NCBI RefSeq assembly: GCF_002811875.1
Contig: NZ_NPDZ01000004.1
Location: forward strand, 1-64,000
DNA: 64,000 bases
Source: Leptospira perolatii
GTDB taxonomy: Bacteria; Spirochaetota; Leptospiria; Leptospirales; Leptospiraceae
Reading direction: 5' to 3'
The notes under the pieces were generated by a model. That model did no database searches. It was given only the letters and a program-made list of their open reading frames with translations, and was not told the origin of the DNA. Shown here in pieces: positions 18,184 to 27,183 of the stretch (within the stretch, counting starts at the first letter, position 1; each line of letters begins with the position of its first letter). The translations under genes and the position numbers were made by a program.

Positions 18184-18786
18184 ATGGTTAAGAAAATTCT
18201 GATGAAATTGCTGTTCGTACTCACGATCGTTTCTGTGACCATGGGTTCATTCGCAAATTGTTTTGGAAAGTTCGCGTTAGTTCGGGTTTTCTATAATGCA
18301 AACGACGGTATCAACGTAGGAAGCGGTCTTCTACAGAAGTTAGTTAAAACGATCCTATTCTACATTCCATTCGGCTTCCTTATGGCGGTAGGTGGATTCG
18401 TGGACTTTATTCTATTTAACCTAATTGAGTTTTGGTCCGGAAGCAATCCAGTAGGATTCAACGAGTATGATCAAAATGGTAGATTTGCAAAATCCTTCGA
18501 AAAGGATGGAGAGAAAGTGACTCTCGTTTTCTCGGATTTCGGCTCTCGTTTGGATATCAATTCTGAAAGAGAAGGAAAAGTCGAAACTCTGACTTCCTTC
18601 CGCAATCAACCTGGAAAATTCTTTCATGAAGTAGAAGGAAAGTTAGTAGAGATCGAGGTTAAATCCGAAAACATCGGATCCCAAGTAGTTCTCAAACTCG
18701 TCGAGCAAGGCAAGATCAAATCTACAAAAGTAGTGGAATCCAAGTCCATAGACGAATTGCAAATGAAAGCTACTGGAGCTCTCTAA
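18184..18786 (+). CDS. DUF3332 family envelope protein
   Basis: This 200-residue protein has a signal segment with a Cys in ANCFGKFALV, and the DUF3332 hallmark hydrophobic segment IPFGFLMAVGGFVDFILFN followed by LIEFWSGSNP. The start is set by an AAGGAG ribosome binding site ten bases before the ATG; the frame is open 22 codons upstream. It is an envelope protein of unknown function, possibly a lipoprotein. A clear intrinsic terminator follows. Confidence 0.82.
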   Translation: MVKKILMKLLFVLTIVSVTMGSFANCFGKFALVRVFYNANDGINVGSGLLQKLVKTILFYIPFGFLMAVGGFVDFILFNLIEFWSGSNPVGFNEYDQNGRFAKSFEKDGEKVTLVFSDFGSRLDINSEREGKVETLTSFRNQPGKFFHEVEGKLVEIEVKSENIGSQVVLKLVEQGKIKSTKVVESKSIDELQMKATGAL

Positions 18787-18824
18787 GATTTCTTTACCGT
18801 TTCCAATCTAAGGAAACTTGCAAG

Positions 18825-18849
18825 GGGCTCTCAAAGAAGAGCCCTTTTT
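18825..18849 (+). terminator. Intrinsic terminator
   Basis: Stem GGGCTCT / AGAGCCC with a six-base loop CAAAGA, then TTTTT, 38 bases after the DUF3332 stop codon. Confidence 0.9.
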
Positions 18850-18857
18850 GTTATGAT

Positions 18858-19322
18858 TCATTTCGCAATAAATCTAGGATCCACTTTCAAAACTGCAAAT
18901 CTGGAAATTCCTTTCTTTTGGAACCAGCCCTGGTTTGTTTCCAGAGCATAGACTACTCTCTCACTGGAATGATATAAGTTTTTGGTTTGGTTCGGCTCCA
19001 TATCAAAGATATCCACCAGTCTTTTGTCTTTATTAAAATATCCAATCGACAAAGGGATCAAAGTATTTTTCATCCAAAAGGTGAGATAATCTTCGGAGGG
19101 AAAGATAAAAAGCATTCCTTCGTTTTCGCCGAGCTTTCTACGGAACATCAGACCTCTTTGGCGAGTTTGCTCCGTGTTTGCGATTTCGACTAACAATGAA
19201 TGTTCATTTACTGAGATCGTGGTTTTTTCCAGATACAGTGGAGAATGGTATTCTCCACTTCCCGGAAAAGGGAATATCAGGATTAGGATCCAACCACAAA
19301 GAAAAACCGTTAGGCGATTCAT
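18858..19322 (-). CDS. DUF192 family exported protein
   Basis: This 154-residue protein has a signal segment (RLTVFLCGWILILIFPF) followed by the DUF192 domain: VEIANTEQTRQRGLMFRRKLGENEGMLFIF, then FWMKNTLIPLSIGYF and the C-terminal strand pair. The ATG chosen lies seven bases past the crotonase stop and directly before the signal segment. A longer frame would overlap the crotonase gene by 74 bases. The biochemical role of DUF192 is unknown. Confidence 0.83.
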   Translation of the reverse strand: MNRLTVFLCGWILILIFPFPGSGEYHSPLYLEKTTISVNEHSLLVEIANTEQTRQRGLMFRRKLGENEGMLFIFPSEDYLTFWMKNTLIPLSIGYFNKDKRLVDIFDMEPNQTKNLYHSSERVVYALETNQGWFQKKGISRFAVLKVDPRFIAK

Positions 19323-19329
19323 GAAAAAA

Positions 19330-20112
19330 TTATTCTTTGGAAAAGTTCGGAGTTCTCTTTTCCAAAAACGCGCCCATCCCCTCTTTGGATTCTTTTCCGG
19401 CAAATACGCTCCCGAATGCCTTCTGTTCCAAAACTTGTCCTTTGGATAAGTTTGTTTCCAATCCTTCTAGAATGATTTTCTTGGCGAGTCGAACCGCTTC
19501 GGGTCCCTTTTTCAAAATCGATTCCGCTAATTGTTTGCAGACTCCGATTAGGTCTTCGCCTTCTTTGACAACTCGATTCAATAGTCCAATGCGATGTGCA
19601 TCCGATGCGCCAATCATATCTCCGCTGAAAACCAGCTCTGCGGCTAAACCGTAACCGATTAATCTGGCTAATCTTTGAGTTCCTCCAAATCCTGGAATCA
19701 AACCCAACGATACTTCCGGCAATCCTAGCTTTGCTTTTTCTGAACCGATGCGAATATCACATGCAAGAGCTAACTCGAGTCCTCCGCCTAATGCAAATCC
19801 ATTGATCGCGGCGATAGAAACAATTGAGCTGGCTTGGATTGCATCAAATACGCCTTGGCCCATTGCGGAAAATTTCTCAGCTTCGCTTGCGCCTAAGTCT
19901 TTCATCTTAGCGATGTCTGCGCCGGCTACGAATGCTTTCCCTTGTCCGGTGATGATCAGTACTCGAGTTTGGCCGTCCTTTTCGAGAGAGCCTAAGTCTT
20001 GGTGCAGTTGTTTGAGCAACTCTTCATTTAACGCATTCAATGCGGAAGGTCGGTTAATCTCTAGTATTGCAAGACCTCCTTCCTTTTTGATGATTGTTAT
20101 CGCTTCGCTCAT
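19330..20112 (-). CDS. Enoyl-CoA hydratase/isomerase (crotonase family)
   Basis: This 260-residue crotonase has the oxyanion-hole segment AFVAGADIAKMKDL, the first catalytic Glu in GFALGGGLELALACD and the second in LGLPEVSLGLIPGFGGTQRL. The presence of both Glu residues indicates a true hydratase (beta-oxidation or related) rather than an isomerase. It lies between a DUF192 gene and a SpoIIE phosphatase on the same strand with gaps under ten bases, so it is probably in an operon. The substrate chain length is not predictable. Confidence 0.92.
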   Translation of the reverse strand: MSEAITIIKKEGGLAILEINRPSALNALNEELLKQLHQDLGSLEKDGQTRVLIITGQGKAFVAGADIAKMKDLGASEAEKFSAMGQGVFDAIQASSIVSIAAINGFALGGGLELALACDIRIGSEKAKLGLPEVSLGLIPGFGGTQRLARLIGYGLAAELVFSGDMIGASDAHRIGLLNRVVKEGEDLIGVCKQLAESILKKGPEAVRLAKKIILEGLETNLSKGQVLEQKAFGSVFAGKESKEGMGAFLEKRTPNFSKE

Positions 20113-20120
20113 TTGATAAA

Positions 20121-21494
20121 TTACTCCATTTCGATGATAAGGAACAGGGTATCATCTTCGAATTCTACATCTCCAAAGAATCTGGAAAAGTCCGCGTGAA
20201 TTCCTTCCTTAAACGCCTTGAGCGCTTTGTGATGCCTGTTCCGGTTCAATATTTCCAATAAGCCTTCCGTACCAAGCTGTTTTCCGTAAAAGTTGCGGTT
20301 CTCTATCAAACCGTCTGTATAGAGAAAAAATCTTTCTGCAGTCCGGATCGGAAGAGATACCAATTCTGCGATGGGCTTTTTAATTCCAAAACCGAGTATG
20401 CTTCCTCCGGTTTCTATTTCTCGGAATTCCTGACCCGCGAGCGCGTGCACGAGATAGGGATGGCCTGCGTTTGCAAAATGAATTTCTTTGGAAATGAAGT
20501 CGAAAAAGATATAAATCGCAGAGGCATGATGCGATTTAAACTGCCTCAACAAAGTTTCATCAATATATTCTAATAAACGAACCGGGTGCAGTTTTAATCG
20601 ATAAGGCATGGTCGCGACCATGATTTTGATAAACGAAGCAACCAATGCTGAAGCGATCCCGTGACCCGCTATGTCCGTGAGAAAAACTCCGGTATTTCCC
20701 TCTCGAAGCTGCACGAAATCGAAAAAATCCCCTCCGATTTCGTTGGGAGTAGCTCTATAGATTTCGTAATGAAATCCACGGATACTGATCTCTTCCGGAA
20801 ACAAGGTCTCCTGCACTTTTCTGGCGATCTGAAGCTCGTGTTGCAAGAACTTGTATTCAGCATCCAACTCGGTTGATAAGCGAACCAATCTTTTTACGAT
20901 GACTACAATCGCGGTGCCGATCAAAGTTAGGATCAAATAAACCGCATCTGGAACTAATAGAACGATAGGAAGGAAGCCGAAATTCAGACCCTTCAGCTTT
21001 ATCGCCACAAAAATTATATGCAGTACGATTGCATAAATCCCGGTAACCAGACATCCCTTGTTGCGTAAGCGAAACATCTGAAAGAGTACCAGAAACCCGA
21101 CTAAAAGAAAATAGTTATTGTAAACCTGGATGCTTTCCCAATCCGTTAGGCCATAAAAAGCCTCGTATAGCAAAAGCATAATTAAGAATATTATAATAGA
21201 ATTCGAACCGTGAATTACGAGAGATAGATGCTTTCTCTGAAAGGAAAGCATCAGGCCCATGAAATTGATAGAAAGAATGGCTCCCAGATATAAATATCCA
21301 TGGGTAGATCCCCGAACTTCGGGTACAAAAAGCAGAAAATAGATGAAGAAATGTAATAAAAATGCAAGCCTAATAAAGGATTGATCGATTCTAACCAAAT
21401 CCCTCCAAACACTGGCTTCCCTATAATTAAACTCCCTTTCGAAAAAGGTCCAGGGATTTAGAATGCCATTCGTGATACTACTGGATTTTTTCAT
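20121..21494 (-). CDS. Membrane-anchored SpoIIE/RsbU-type PP2C phosphatase, paralog 2
   Basis: This 457-residue protein has about six N-terminal transmembrane helices (residues 35-205), a linker helix and a SpoIIE-type phosphatase domain with IGGDFFDF, LTDIAGHGIASALVAS, FANAGHPYL, YTDGLIENRN and FEDDTLFLIIE motifs. The metal ligands are intact. It is a paralog of the phosphatase at 7-8.4 kb and likely feeds an anti-sigma or STAS partner-switch pathway. Its start overlaps the end of the upstream small gene by 17 bases, so the two are translationally coupled. Confidence 0.86.
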   Translation of the reverse strand: MKKSSSITNGILNPWTFFEREFNYREASVWRDLVRIDQSFIRLAFLLHFFIYFLLFVPEVRGSTHGYLYLGAILSINFMGLMLSFQRKHLSLVIHGSNSIIIFLIMLLLYEAFYGLTDWESIQVYNNYFLLVGFLVLFQMFRLRNKGCLVTGIYAIVLHIIFVAIKLKGLNFGFLPIVLLVPDAVYLILTLIGTAIVVIVKRLVRLSTELDAEYKFLQHELQIARKVQETLFPEEISIRGFHYEIYRATPNEIGGDFFDFVQLREGNTGVFLTDIAGHGIASALVASFIKIMVATMPYRLKLHPVRLLEYIDETLLRQFKSHHASAIYIFFDFISKEIHFANAGHPYLVHALAGQEFREIETGGSILGFGIKKPIAELVSLPIRTAERFFLYTDGLIENRNFYGKQLGTEGLLEILNRNRHHKALKAFKEGIHADFSRFFGDVEFEDDTLFLIIEME

Positions 21495-21882
21495 TCATTA
21501 TATATTGGATAATCTCGGATCCATTCGCGCGTATCTTTAGATTCCATCCAGATTCTAAATACTGGTCCAATTTTTCCGCCAGTTCCAAACCTTCCTTTGC
21601 AGTTTTCACCCGGATAAAATAAGGAAAAGACTTCGATTTATAATTGTACGGAAATCTTTCATTCAGGAGTAAGGTAACGCGAAATTCGTTTGGCCTGGTT
21701 TCCAAAACGATTTGGGATACATGCTTCCGGTTGATGATCCTCTCATCGATGGGCAATTTCCAGGGATTTGTTACATCGGAATTTAGCGAATCGGTTCCGC
21801 CAATCGCAAGGCTTCCGATCAGTATACATAGGAACCGGAAGTTTTGGGAAGCCCGAAGCTCTGGAAAATCCCTCTGTTTCAT
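21478..21882 (-). CDS. Hypothetical protein coupled to a SpoIIE phosphatase
   Basis: This 134-residue protein of unrecognised family has a moderately hydrophobic segment near residues 15-28 (FLCILIGSLAIGG), possibly a signal peptide or anchor, then a mixed alpha/beta region with HVSQIVLETRPNEFRVTLLLN. Its stop overlaps the phosphatase start. A start nine codons upstream is possible. Coupling suggests it may work with or sense for the phosphatase (inference). Confidence 0.55.
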   Translation of the reverse strand: MKQRDFPELRASQNFRFLCILIGSLAIGGTDSLNSDVTNPWKLPIDERIINRKHVSQIVLETRPNEFRVTLLLNERFPYNYKSKSFPYFIRVKTAKEGLELAEKLDQYLESGWNLKIRANGSEIIQYIMNEKIQ

Positions 21883-22015
21883 AACGGTAGACCCAAATCT
21901 TACAGTCACAGCATAGAAAGCAAATCATTCATCAAATTGTTTCTGTTTTGTTTTTAGAAGCCGAAAAATTCTTTTCTATTTTTCGAAAGATTCTATACAG
22001 AAACCCGGATTTTAT

Positions 22016-23152
22016 ATGGCGGAAAAGAAACATAAGCACTTCCATCTCTTGGCCAAAGTTATTGCCTCATTGAAAGTCCAGAGAAAAAATAGCTCGGTTT
22101 ATAAAATCCATGTTACTTTCAAATTTCTGCGGATTTTCCTTTTTCTATCGATCTTATTTTTAGCTCTTCCGCAATGTAAAACGAAAACTTCCGAAAGTAA
22201 CCCATATTCAGGATTATTCTCTAAATCCGAGATTACCCGCCGAGAATCCTACGGTCTTTTTGACAAAGATGCACCTTTAAAAAACAGAGTTTTTAACTTG
22301 GATGAGATTGCGTCGGACTTTGTAAAAGAGATGAACGAGATCGACGGATTCGAAGATGTCCCTACCCCCTCCAAAAACCTGGACGATTTTGTGAAGGATA
22401 TCCAAGAGGTGGAAGATTCACTTCCGCCTACAGTACTAAGCCTTGCCAAGAAGCAGCTATTTCGGATCTACGTCTGTGAGAATTTAGGCGGGACTGCGCT
22501 CTCTGGATTTATTTACGACAAGAATCAGCCTGTAGGAGGATTTATCCTTTTCGATTCGAACGTGTTAAGTCGATCTGCGAACGAGTGGATTTCGTATAAG
22601 GAAAATTCTCCGTTTGCATTAGGAAAAACTAAAATTCAAATTAGAATCGAAAAGGGGAAAAATGACACAAAGAGCAACGCACTTCGTTACATTTTCCTTC
22701 ATGAATTGGGCCATATCATTTCTTCAACCTACAAGATAGTACCCGATTTTCGGAGCGAGAATCGATCTTTCTTTCATTTTCCATTTTACGAAGGAATTTG
22801 GTCCACAGAAAAGGAACTTGTCTCCGAATCTTCGGATTTTTCCATTCGATCCCAAATCAAATTTTATACGAATTCGATTTCCCTAGACGAGAATTGGAAA
22901 AAAATCTATCCTGCTTTGGAATCTTCGCAATTCCCAACTTTATATTCTGCAACCAACGCGGACGATTTCTTTGCCGAATCCTTTGTCTCCTATGTACATG
23001 TCATCTTAGATTCCAGGCCATGGGATCTAAAAATATTCAGAAATAATAAAGTCGTTTATCAAAGTACAAACGGCATCCGAAAACCCTCTTTGGAAAAACA
23101 AAGAAAGATGATAGAAAAAATTCTAAATCTTGAACCGATCTACGGACTTTAA
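22016..23152 (+). CDS. Putative lipoprotein zinc metalloprotease
   Basis: This 378-residue protein has a hydrophobic segment ending at a probable lipobox Cys (LALPQC54). A zinc-protease motif H229-E-L-G-H233 follows, with a plausible downstream Glu ligand in FFAESFVSY, about residue 325. The N-terminal extension before the signal segment is unusually long; an in-frame TTG at codon 19 is an alternative start. Its 3' end overlaps the convergent chemoreceptor by 30 bases. The substrate is unknown. Confidence 0.65.
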   Translation: MAEKKHKHFHLLAKVIASLKVQRKNSSVYKIHVTFKFLRIFLFLSILFLALPQCKTKTSESNPYSGLFSKSEITRRESYGLFDKDAPLKNRVFNLDEIASDFVKEMNEIDGFEDVPTPSKNLDDFVKDIQEVEDSLPPTVLSLAKKQLFRIYVCENLGGTALSGFIYDKNQPVGGFILFDSNVLSRSANEWISYKENSPFALGKTKIQIRIEKGKNDTKSNALRYIFLHELGHIISSTYKIVPDFRSENRSFFHFPFYEGIWSTEKELVSESSDFSIRSQIKFYTNSISLDENWKKIYPALESSQFPTLYSATNADDFFAESFVSYVHVILDSRPWDLKIFRNNKVVYQSTNGIRKPSLEKQRKMIEKILNLEPIYGL

Positions 23153-25192
23153 CAGTGCATCGGACTGTTCGTGCATATCTCCCGAATAAGAAGTAAGGTC
23201 GTCCGCACCGGCAGCCACTTCCTGAGTACCGTCCGAAATCGAGACTATCGTTTTCGTAATTTCATCTGTAGCCCGTTTCTGTTCTTGGACCGCTTCTTCG
23301 ATCTGAAGGCTAAAGTTCATTAAGAAATTTGCGGATTGATGGATATCCTGCGTATTCTTTTCCTGTGTACGAACCGAATCGAGGACCTTCTTTGCCGATT
23401 GACCGAAGGAATCCACCGAAGAGCGAAGTTTTCTTAGAATCTCGGTGGCCTCCCTTACTTTTGTATTTCCGTTATGCACTGCTTCGTTTGTAGATTCGAC
23501 GAGTTCGCCGATCTCGGAAACTGAAGAAGAAGTCTGCGAAGCCAACTTGGAGATTTCCTCGGCCACTACGGCGAAACCTTTTCCTGCTTCACCGGCTCGC
23601 GCAGCCTCTATCGCAGCGTTCAAAGCGAGTAAATTCGTTTTTTCTGATATATCAGTGATGATGGACAGGATCTCGTTGATCCTGGAGGCGCTTTCTCCAA
23701 TTTCGTCCATCGCCTTGTTTGTAGCGCCCATCGCATTTTCCCCTGTAATTGCTCTCTGCTGGGACTCGCTAGCAACCTGAGACAGTGTCTGCATTTCTGA
23801 GTTAATATTGCTGATCTGCTCCCGGAGTACAATAACGTTAGTATCTATTTCCTTCATATTCTCGATAGCTTTTTCCATCGACTTACGCACGTTCTCTGCC
23901 GACGCAGCGAGCTCTTCGACTGCTGCCGAAGATTCTTCAGCTGCAGAAGCCTGGGCTTGAGCGACATCGGAGAAATTTCTGGACGACTCTGCCATTTTAT
24001 CCGAAGTAGCATTCAGATTTCGTGAAGAAGATTTGATCTCGAGTATGATCTTCGCCAGATTTTGCTTCATGACCACCATGGATTGCAGCAGCTTTCCGAT
24101 CTCATCCTCTCTGGAATTTTCCACGGCCGCAGTCAGATCACCTTCTGCGATCTTTTCTGAAACTGCCGTCGCCTCCAGTAGTCCGCCGGTGATCAATCGA
24201 TTGAATATAATATTCAATAAAATTAATATAATCGCCATGATAATGAAGGAGGAAAGAACCGTTTGCAGCAATATGCTTCGTAAATCTTCCCAAAAAATCG
24301 AATTCGGAATAGAAACCTCGAGGGCCCAGTGCCTTTCATAATCTCCTAGGCGAAAAGGATAAAAATAGTGAGTATTTCCGCCGGACTTGGTCGTAAAGGG
24401 TGCCCCTTTTCCGATTCCTTCCAGAATCTCAGTTTTCAATTTCGGGTCCGGTATTTCTTTTCCGACAAGACTGGAATCGAAGCCGTTGGCCGCGTACAAT
24501 CCATTAGGAGAAACTAATGTAAGATAGCCTTTGGAACGGAAGGGACGTATGGCACCCAAAAGTTCTTGTAGGTTCTCCATCGCGATATCGATTCCCACCA
24601 CACCTGCGACAGCGCCGCTCCGGAACACGGGTTTTACCATCGAGATCATCAGCACGTTCTTTCCGCCGACCGGATAACTAAATGGATCAGCGATGTAATC
24701 CTTTCCGGTTTTTTTCGGAATCGAATAAAAATTTCCAGACTCATCCGTCTTGTCGTAATAAATCACAGGCTCGACATTGATTGTTCCTTTTGCTTTATTC
24801 GCATAAGGTATAAATCTTCCGGTCGAGTCATGATAAGGAGCTTGGTTTCTGTATGCTGCATCTTTTCCATCAAATGCATTCTGTTCAAATACGACCCAAG
24901 TTCCGAAATAGTGATCGTTTGCTTTTGCAAGATTCTTTAAAGCCTGGACTGTTTCGGCACGACTTGGTTTCGATTCTTCTAAAAAGAATTCGAATCCTTT
25001 GAGAGAGCCCAGCGCTAGATTCAAAAAGTCGGTGATTTCGTAAGTGTATCTTTCTCCCGCCATTTTGGAGCTGATTTGCACCTGCTCCTTAAGGTTAAAG
25101 TAGGAGGATATAGAACTGATGATCGCTAAAAGTACGGATCCGGCGATTAGTACGACTGATAAATAAACTGATATCCGCAATCTTATGCTCAT
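23123..25192 (-). CDS. Methyl-accepting chemotaxis protein with dCache sensor
   Basis: This 689-residue chemoreceptor has TM1 (residues about 7-28), a periplasmic dCache domain (about 35-285, with [16 protein letters not shown] and [20 protein letters not shown] motifs), TM2 (about 300-325), a HAMP region and a long cytoplasmic signalling coiled coil whose tip contains [23 protein letters not shown]. The periplasmic domain is paralogous to that of the nearby divergent histidine kinase. It lies 44 bases after an outer-membrane protein gene on the same strand. The ligand is unknown; dCache domains commonly bind amino acids, amines or organic acids. Confidence 0.92.
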   Translation of the reverse strand: MSIRLRISVYLSVVLIAGSVLLAIISSISSYFNLKEQVQISSKMAGERYTYEITDFLNLALGSLKGFEFFLEESKPSRAETVQALKNLAKANDHYFGTWVVFEQNAFDGKDAAYRNQAPYHDSTGRFIPYANKAKGTINVEPVIYYDKTDESGNFYSIPKKTGKDYIADPFSYPVGGKNVLMISMVKPVFRSGAVAGVVGIDIAMENLQELLGAIRPFRSKGYLTLVSPNGLYAANGFDSSLVGKEIPDPKLKTEILEGIGKGAPFTTKSGGNTHYFYPFRLGDYERHWALEVSIPNSIFWEDLRSILLQTVLSSFIIMAIILILLNIIFNRLITGGLLEATAVSEKIAEGDLTAAVENSREDEIGKLLQSMVVMKQNLAKIILEIKSSSRNLNATSDKMAESSRNFSDVAQAQASAAEESSAAVEELAASAENVRKSMEKAIENMKEIDTNVIVLREQISNINSEMQTLSQVASESQQRAITGENAMGATNKAMDEIGESASRINEILSIITDISEKTNLLALNAAIEAARAGEAGKGFAVVAEEISKLASQTSSSVSEIGELVESTNEAVHNGNTKVREATEILRKLRSSVDSFGQSAKKVLDSVRTQEKNTQDIHQSANFLMNFSLQIEEAVQEQKRATDEITKTIVSISDGTQEVAAGADDLTSYSGDMHEQSDALLKSVDRFKI

Positions 25193-25236
25193 GCTTTTGT
25201 TTCCCGTTTAATCTTTTTTTGTTCATTTCGATTTCA

Positions 25237-26826
25237 TTAGAAACCGTGTGTAAATCCTATCGCAAAATAGACGAGGTGTGCTGGAATCTTTTGCAGAAGA
25301 TAGGATTCTCTCAATGCCTGTCGAACCGAGCCGTCTCCAGGATCACCAATTGAACTACTTCCGGCAATGTAATCAAGAATCAATTGATTGATAGGACCGT
25401 TTACTTTGCCCGGATTCACTATTTTTCCGTCGTCGTGACTTCGGTTCACATAGCCTCCTGTAGCTCCGTAATAGTTGTCAGTATCGTACAAATATATATT
25501 GGGGCGATAAACATCGGCAGCTTTCACGAAAAATTTTCCGAAGGAGAAAGTGATCGTGCTGGTAATATCCTGCACCCCATTTCGGTTGTCCACGATATTG
25601 TTCGACATCGCATAACCGATATTAACCTGAGGTTGAATGCGAAAAAACTTCCCTTGAAAAAATTCATGATTCATGGTTAAGGATAAATAATTCTTACCGG
25701 CCATCAATCCGGAATTCTCCTGGGAAAACTGAGTATAAAACGATATCGTAGGATTGATATATTCTAATATTGGAAGCTTCCAAAAAAAGTAATATTCTTG
25801 CCAGGCCAACCGTGTGATTTGCGTCGAGGTATTGTTTGCACCGGGAACCCCCTGAGCAGCGAGTGCATTAAAACCTCCTAAAGGAGGAGAGATGTATGCA
25901 GTGGTCTTTTGGAAAGTATTATAAAACCACATCCCTGCCGTAAAGGTTCCCCATCTCGTTTTTTCAAAACTGTAATAGAATGCATAGAAAAGTCCGTCAG
26001 ATCTTTTCATTCCGTTTTGCTCATTTTTGAAACCCGGAACTTGTCCTCCGCAAGTCGGTCCAGTTTTGGCCACACCGCTCAGTAAATTATTCTGAGTATC
26101 AAATGGACAGGCCTGGTTTAGAGTATCGGGAGACGGCGCAGAAAAAGGACTCAAAGACCCAGCAGTTCCTTGTCCTAAATATGCAGGTCCTGCTCCACCT
26201 GGATATAATTGAAATCGTCCATCGGCATCTCTATCGTTTCTTTCTGTTAGTTGAAAGTTTCCCCAAAACTGTACCTGAAATCCTTTCAGTGGAGTATTGA
26301 ATGTAATCGTCGGTTGATAAGAGGGCACAAAGGTGAAGGCAGGATACTTTTCGTTTCTTCTACGATTCGCGTACTCGCCGGAAAAGCTTAACCCTCTCCA
26401 GATAAAGTCGCTCACTATCTCGTGCACAACATCTATCGTAGTATCGCCCTGCAACGACGCTCCGTGCCCGCTAGGTCCGTAACTTTTCGGATCTATGTCC
26501 TCGGGAGCATTTGGTACCACAGGATCCGGACCACCGGCCTGCGATTTTTTATCTTGCCCTGAGCTAGAAGAACTGAGCTTTCCTTTTTCGTAACTGACTT
26601 GGGCAATGTTCGCCTTATCTATATAGCGCACAAAGTCTTCATTTTCTGCGATTAGTACTTTTTCATCATCTTCGTACGCAATTTTTCCCCGGACGATTGA
26701 TCCGTTTTTTAAGCGGACATAGTCGATCGCTTCCAGAGGAAAAGCCGAGTTCAATAAGAGTAGAAAGAAGATACACTTAAGCCAATTCGGCTTACCAAAG
26801 GATAAATCTAACGTACGTTCGATCAT
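25237..26826 (-). CDS. Outer-membrane beta-barrel protein with N-terminal SH3-like segment
   Basis: This 529-residue exported protein has a signal peptide (IFFLLLLNSAFPLEA), a short beta segment LKNGSIVRGKI...EDFVRYIDKANIAQVSY (about residues 37-80), a Ser/Pro-rich linker, and a long strand-rich barrel with alternating aromatic residues ending in YFAIGFTHGF, a terminal Phe typical of outer-membrane barrels. The ATG is chosen because an AGGAG ribosome binding site precedes it. The chemoreceptor gene follows closely, so the barrel could supply or detect the same ligand (inference). Confidence 0.75.
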   Translation of the reverse strand: MIERTLDLSFGKPNWLKCIFFLLLLNSAFPLEAIDYVRLKNGSIVRGKIAYEDDEKVLIAENEDFVRYIDKANIAQVSYEKGKLSSSSSGQDKKSQAGGPDPVVPNAPEDIDPKSYGPSGHGASLQGDTTIDVVHEIVSDFIWRGLSFSGEYANRRRNEKYPAFTFVPSYQPTITFNTPLKGFQVQFWGNFQLTERNDRDADGRFQLYPGGAGPAYLGQGTAGSLSPFSAPSPDTLNQACPFDTQNNLLSGVAKTGPTCGGQVPGFKNEQNGMKRSDGLFYAFYYSFEKTRWGTFTAGMWFYNTFQKTTAYISPPLGGFNALAAQGVPGANNTSTQITRLAWQEYYFFWKLPILEYINPTISFYTQFSQENSGLMAGKNYLSLTMNHEFFQGKFFRIQPQVNIGYAMSNNIVDNRNGVQDITSTITFSFGKFFVKAADVYRPNIYLYDTDNYYGATGGYVNRSHDDGKIVNPGKVNGPINQLILDYIAGSSSIGDPGDGSVRQALRESYLLQKIPAHLVYFAIGFTHGF

Positions 26827-27183
26827 ACGCTTTTTACTCCTAGTTGTGAAACTACGTTGATAGAGCACGGACCTTGAACGCCTCCAAAACAGTGTGCAAA
26901 GCTCTTCGGACCAGAAGGATTTCCCTAAGTGGACGGCTGTTTTTAAGGTTTTTCCTTCCTACTCCGAGAAAAAGAGAGATTCCTCACTGTTCTGTGATTT
27001 AGGGCAAGTATTTTAATGATAGGATAGTGATTCGTTTGACTGATCGCATCGGATGGGTTAGGTTTTGGCGGCCGTCTAAAATTTCTTCCAAGTTCCTACA
27101 CTTATGCTAAAAGCGAAGATCGGAAACGCGAAACTTTCCCGTCACAAAGGTTTTGGACCAAGGGTTTAGGGCAAATCTCGCAA
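26827..27183. other. Divergent promoter region between OMP-MCP and kinase operons
   Basis: This region of 357 bases lies between divergent starts. No coding frame is convincing. It must carry the promoters for the outer-membrane protein/chemoreceptor unit and the two-kinase unit. I see no strong -10/-35 pair or operator that I would defend. Confidence 0.5.

Noticed and set aside
19748..20116. Long antisense frame within the crotonase gene
   Set aside because: The reverse frame mirrors the codon usage of a well-supported enzyme gene and has no initiation signal.
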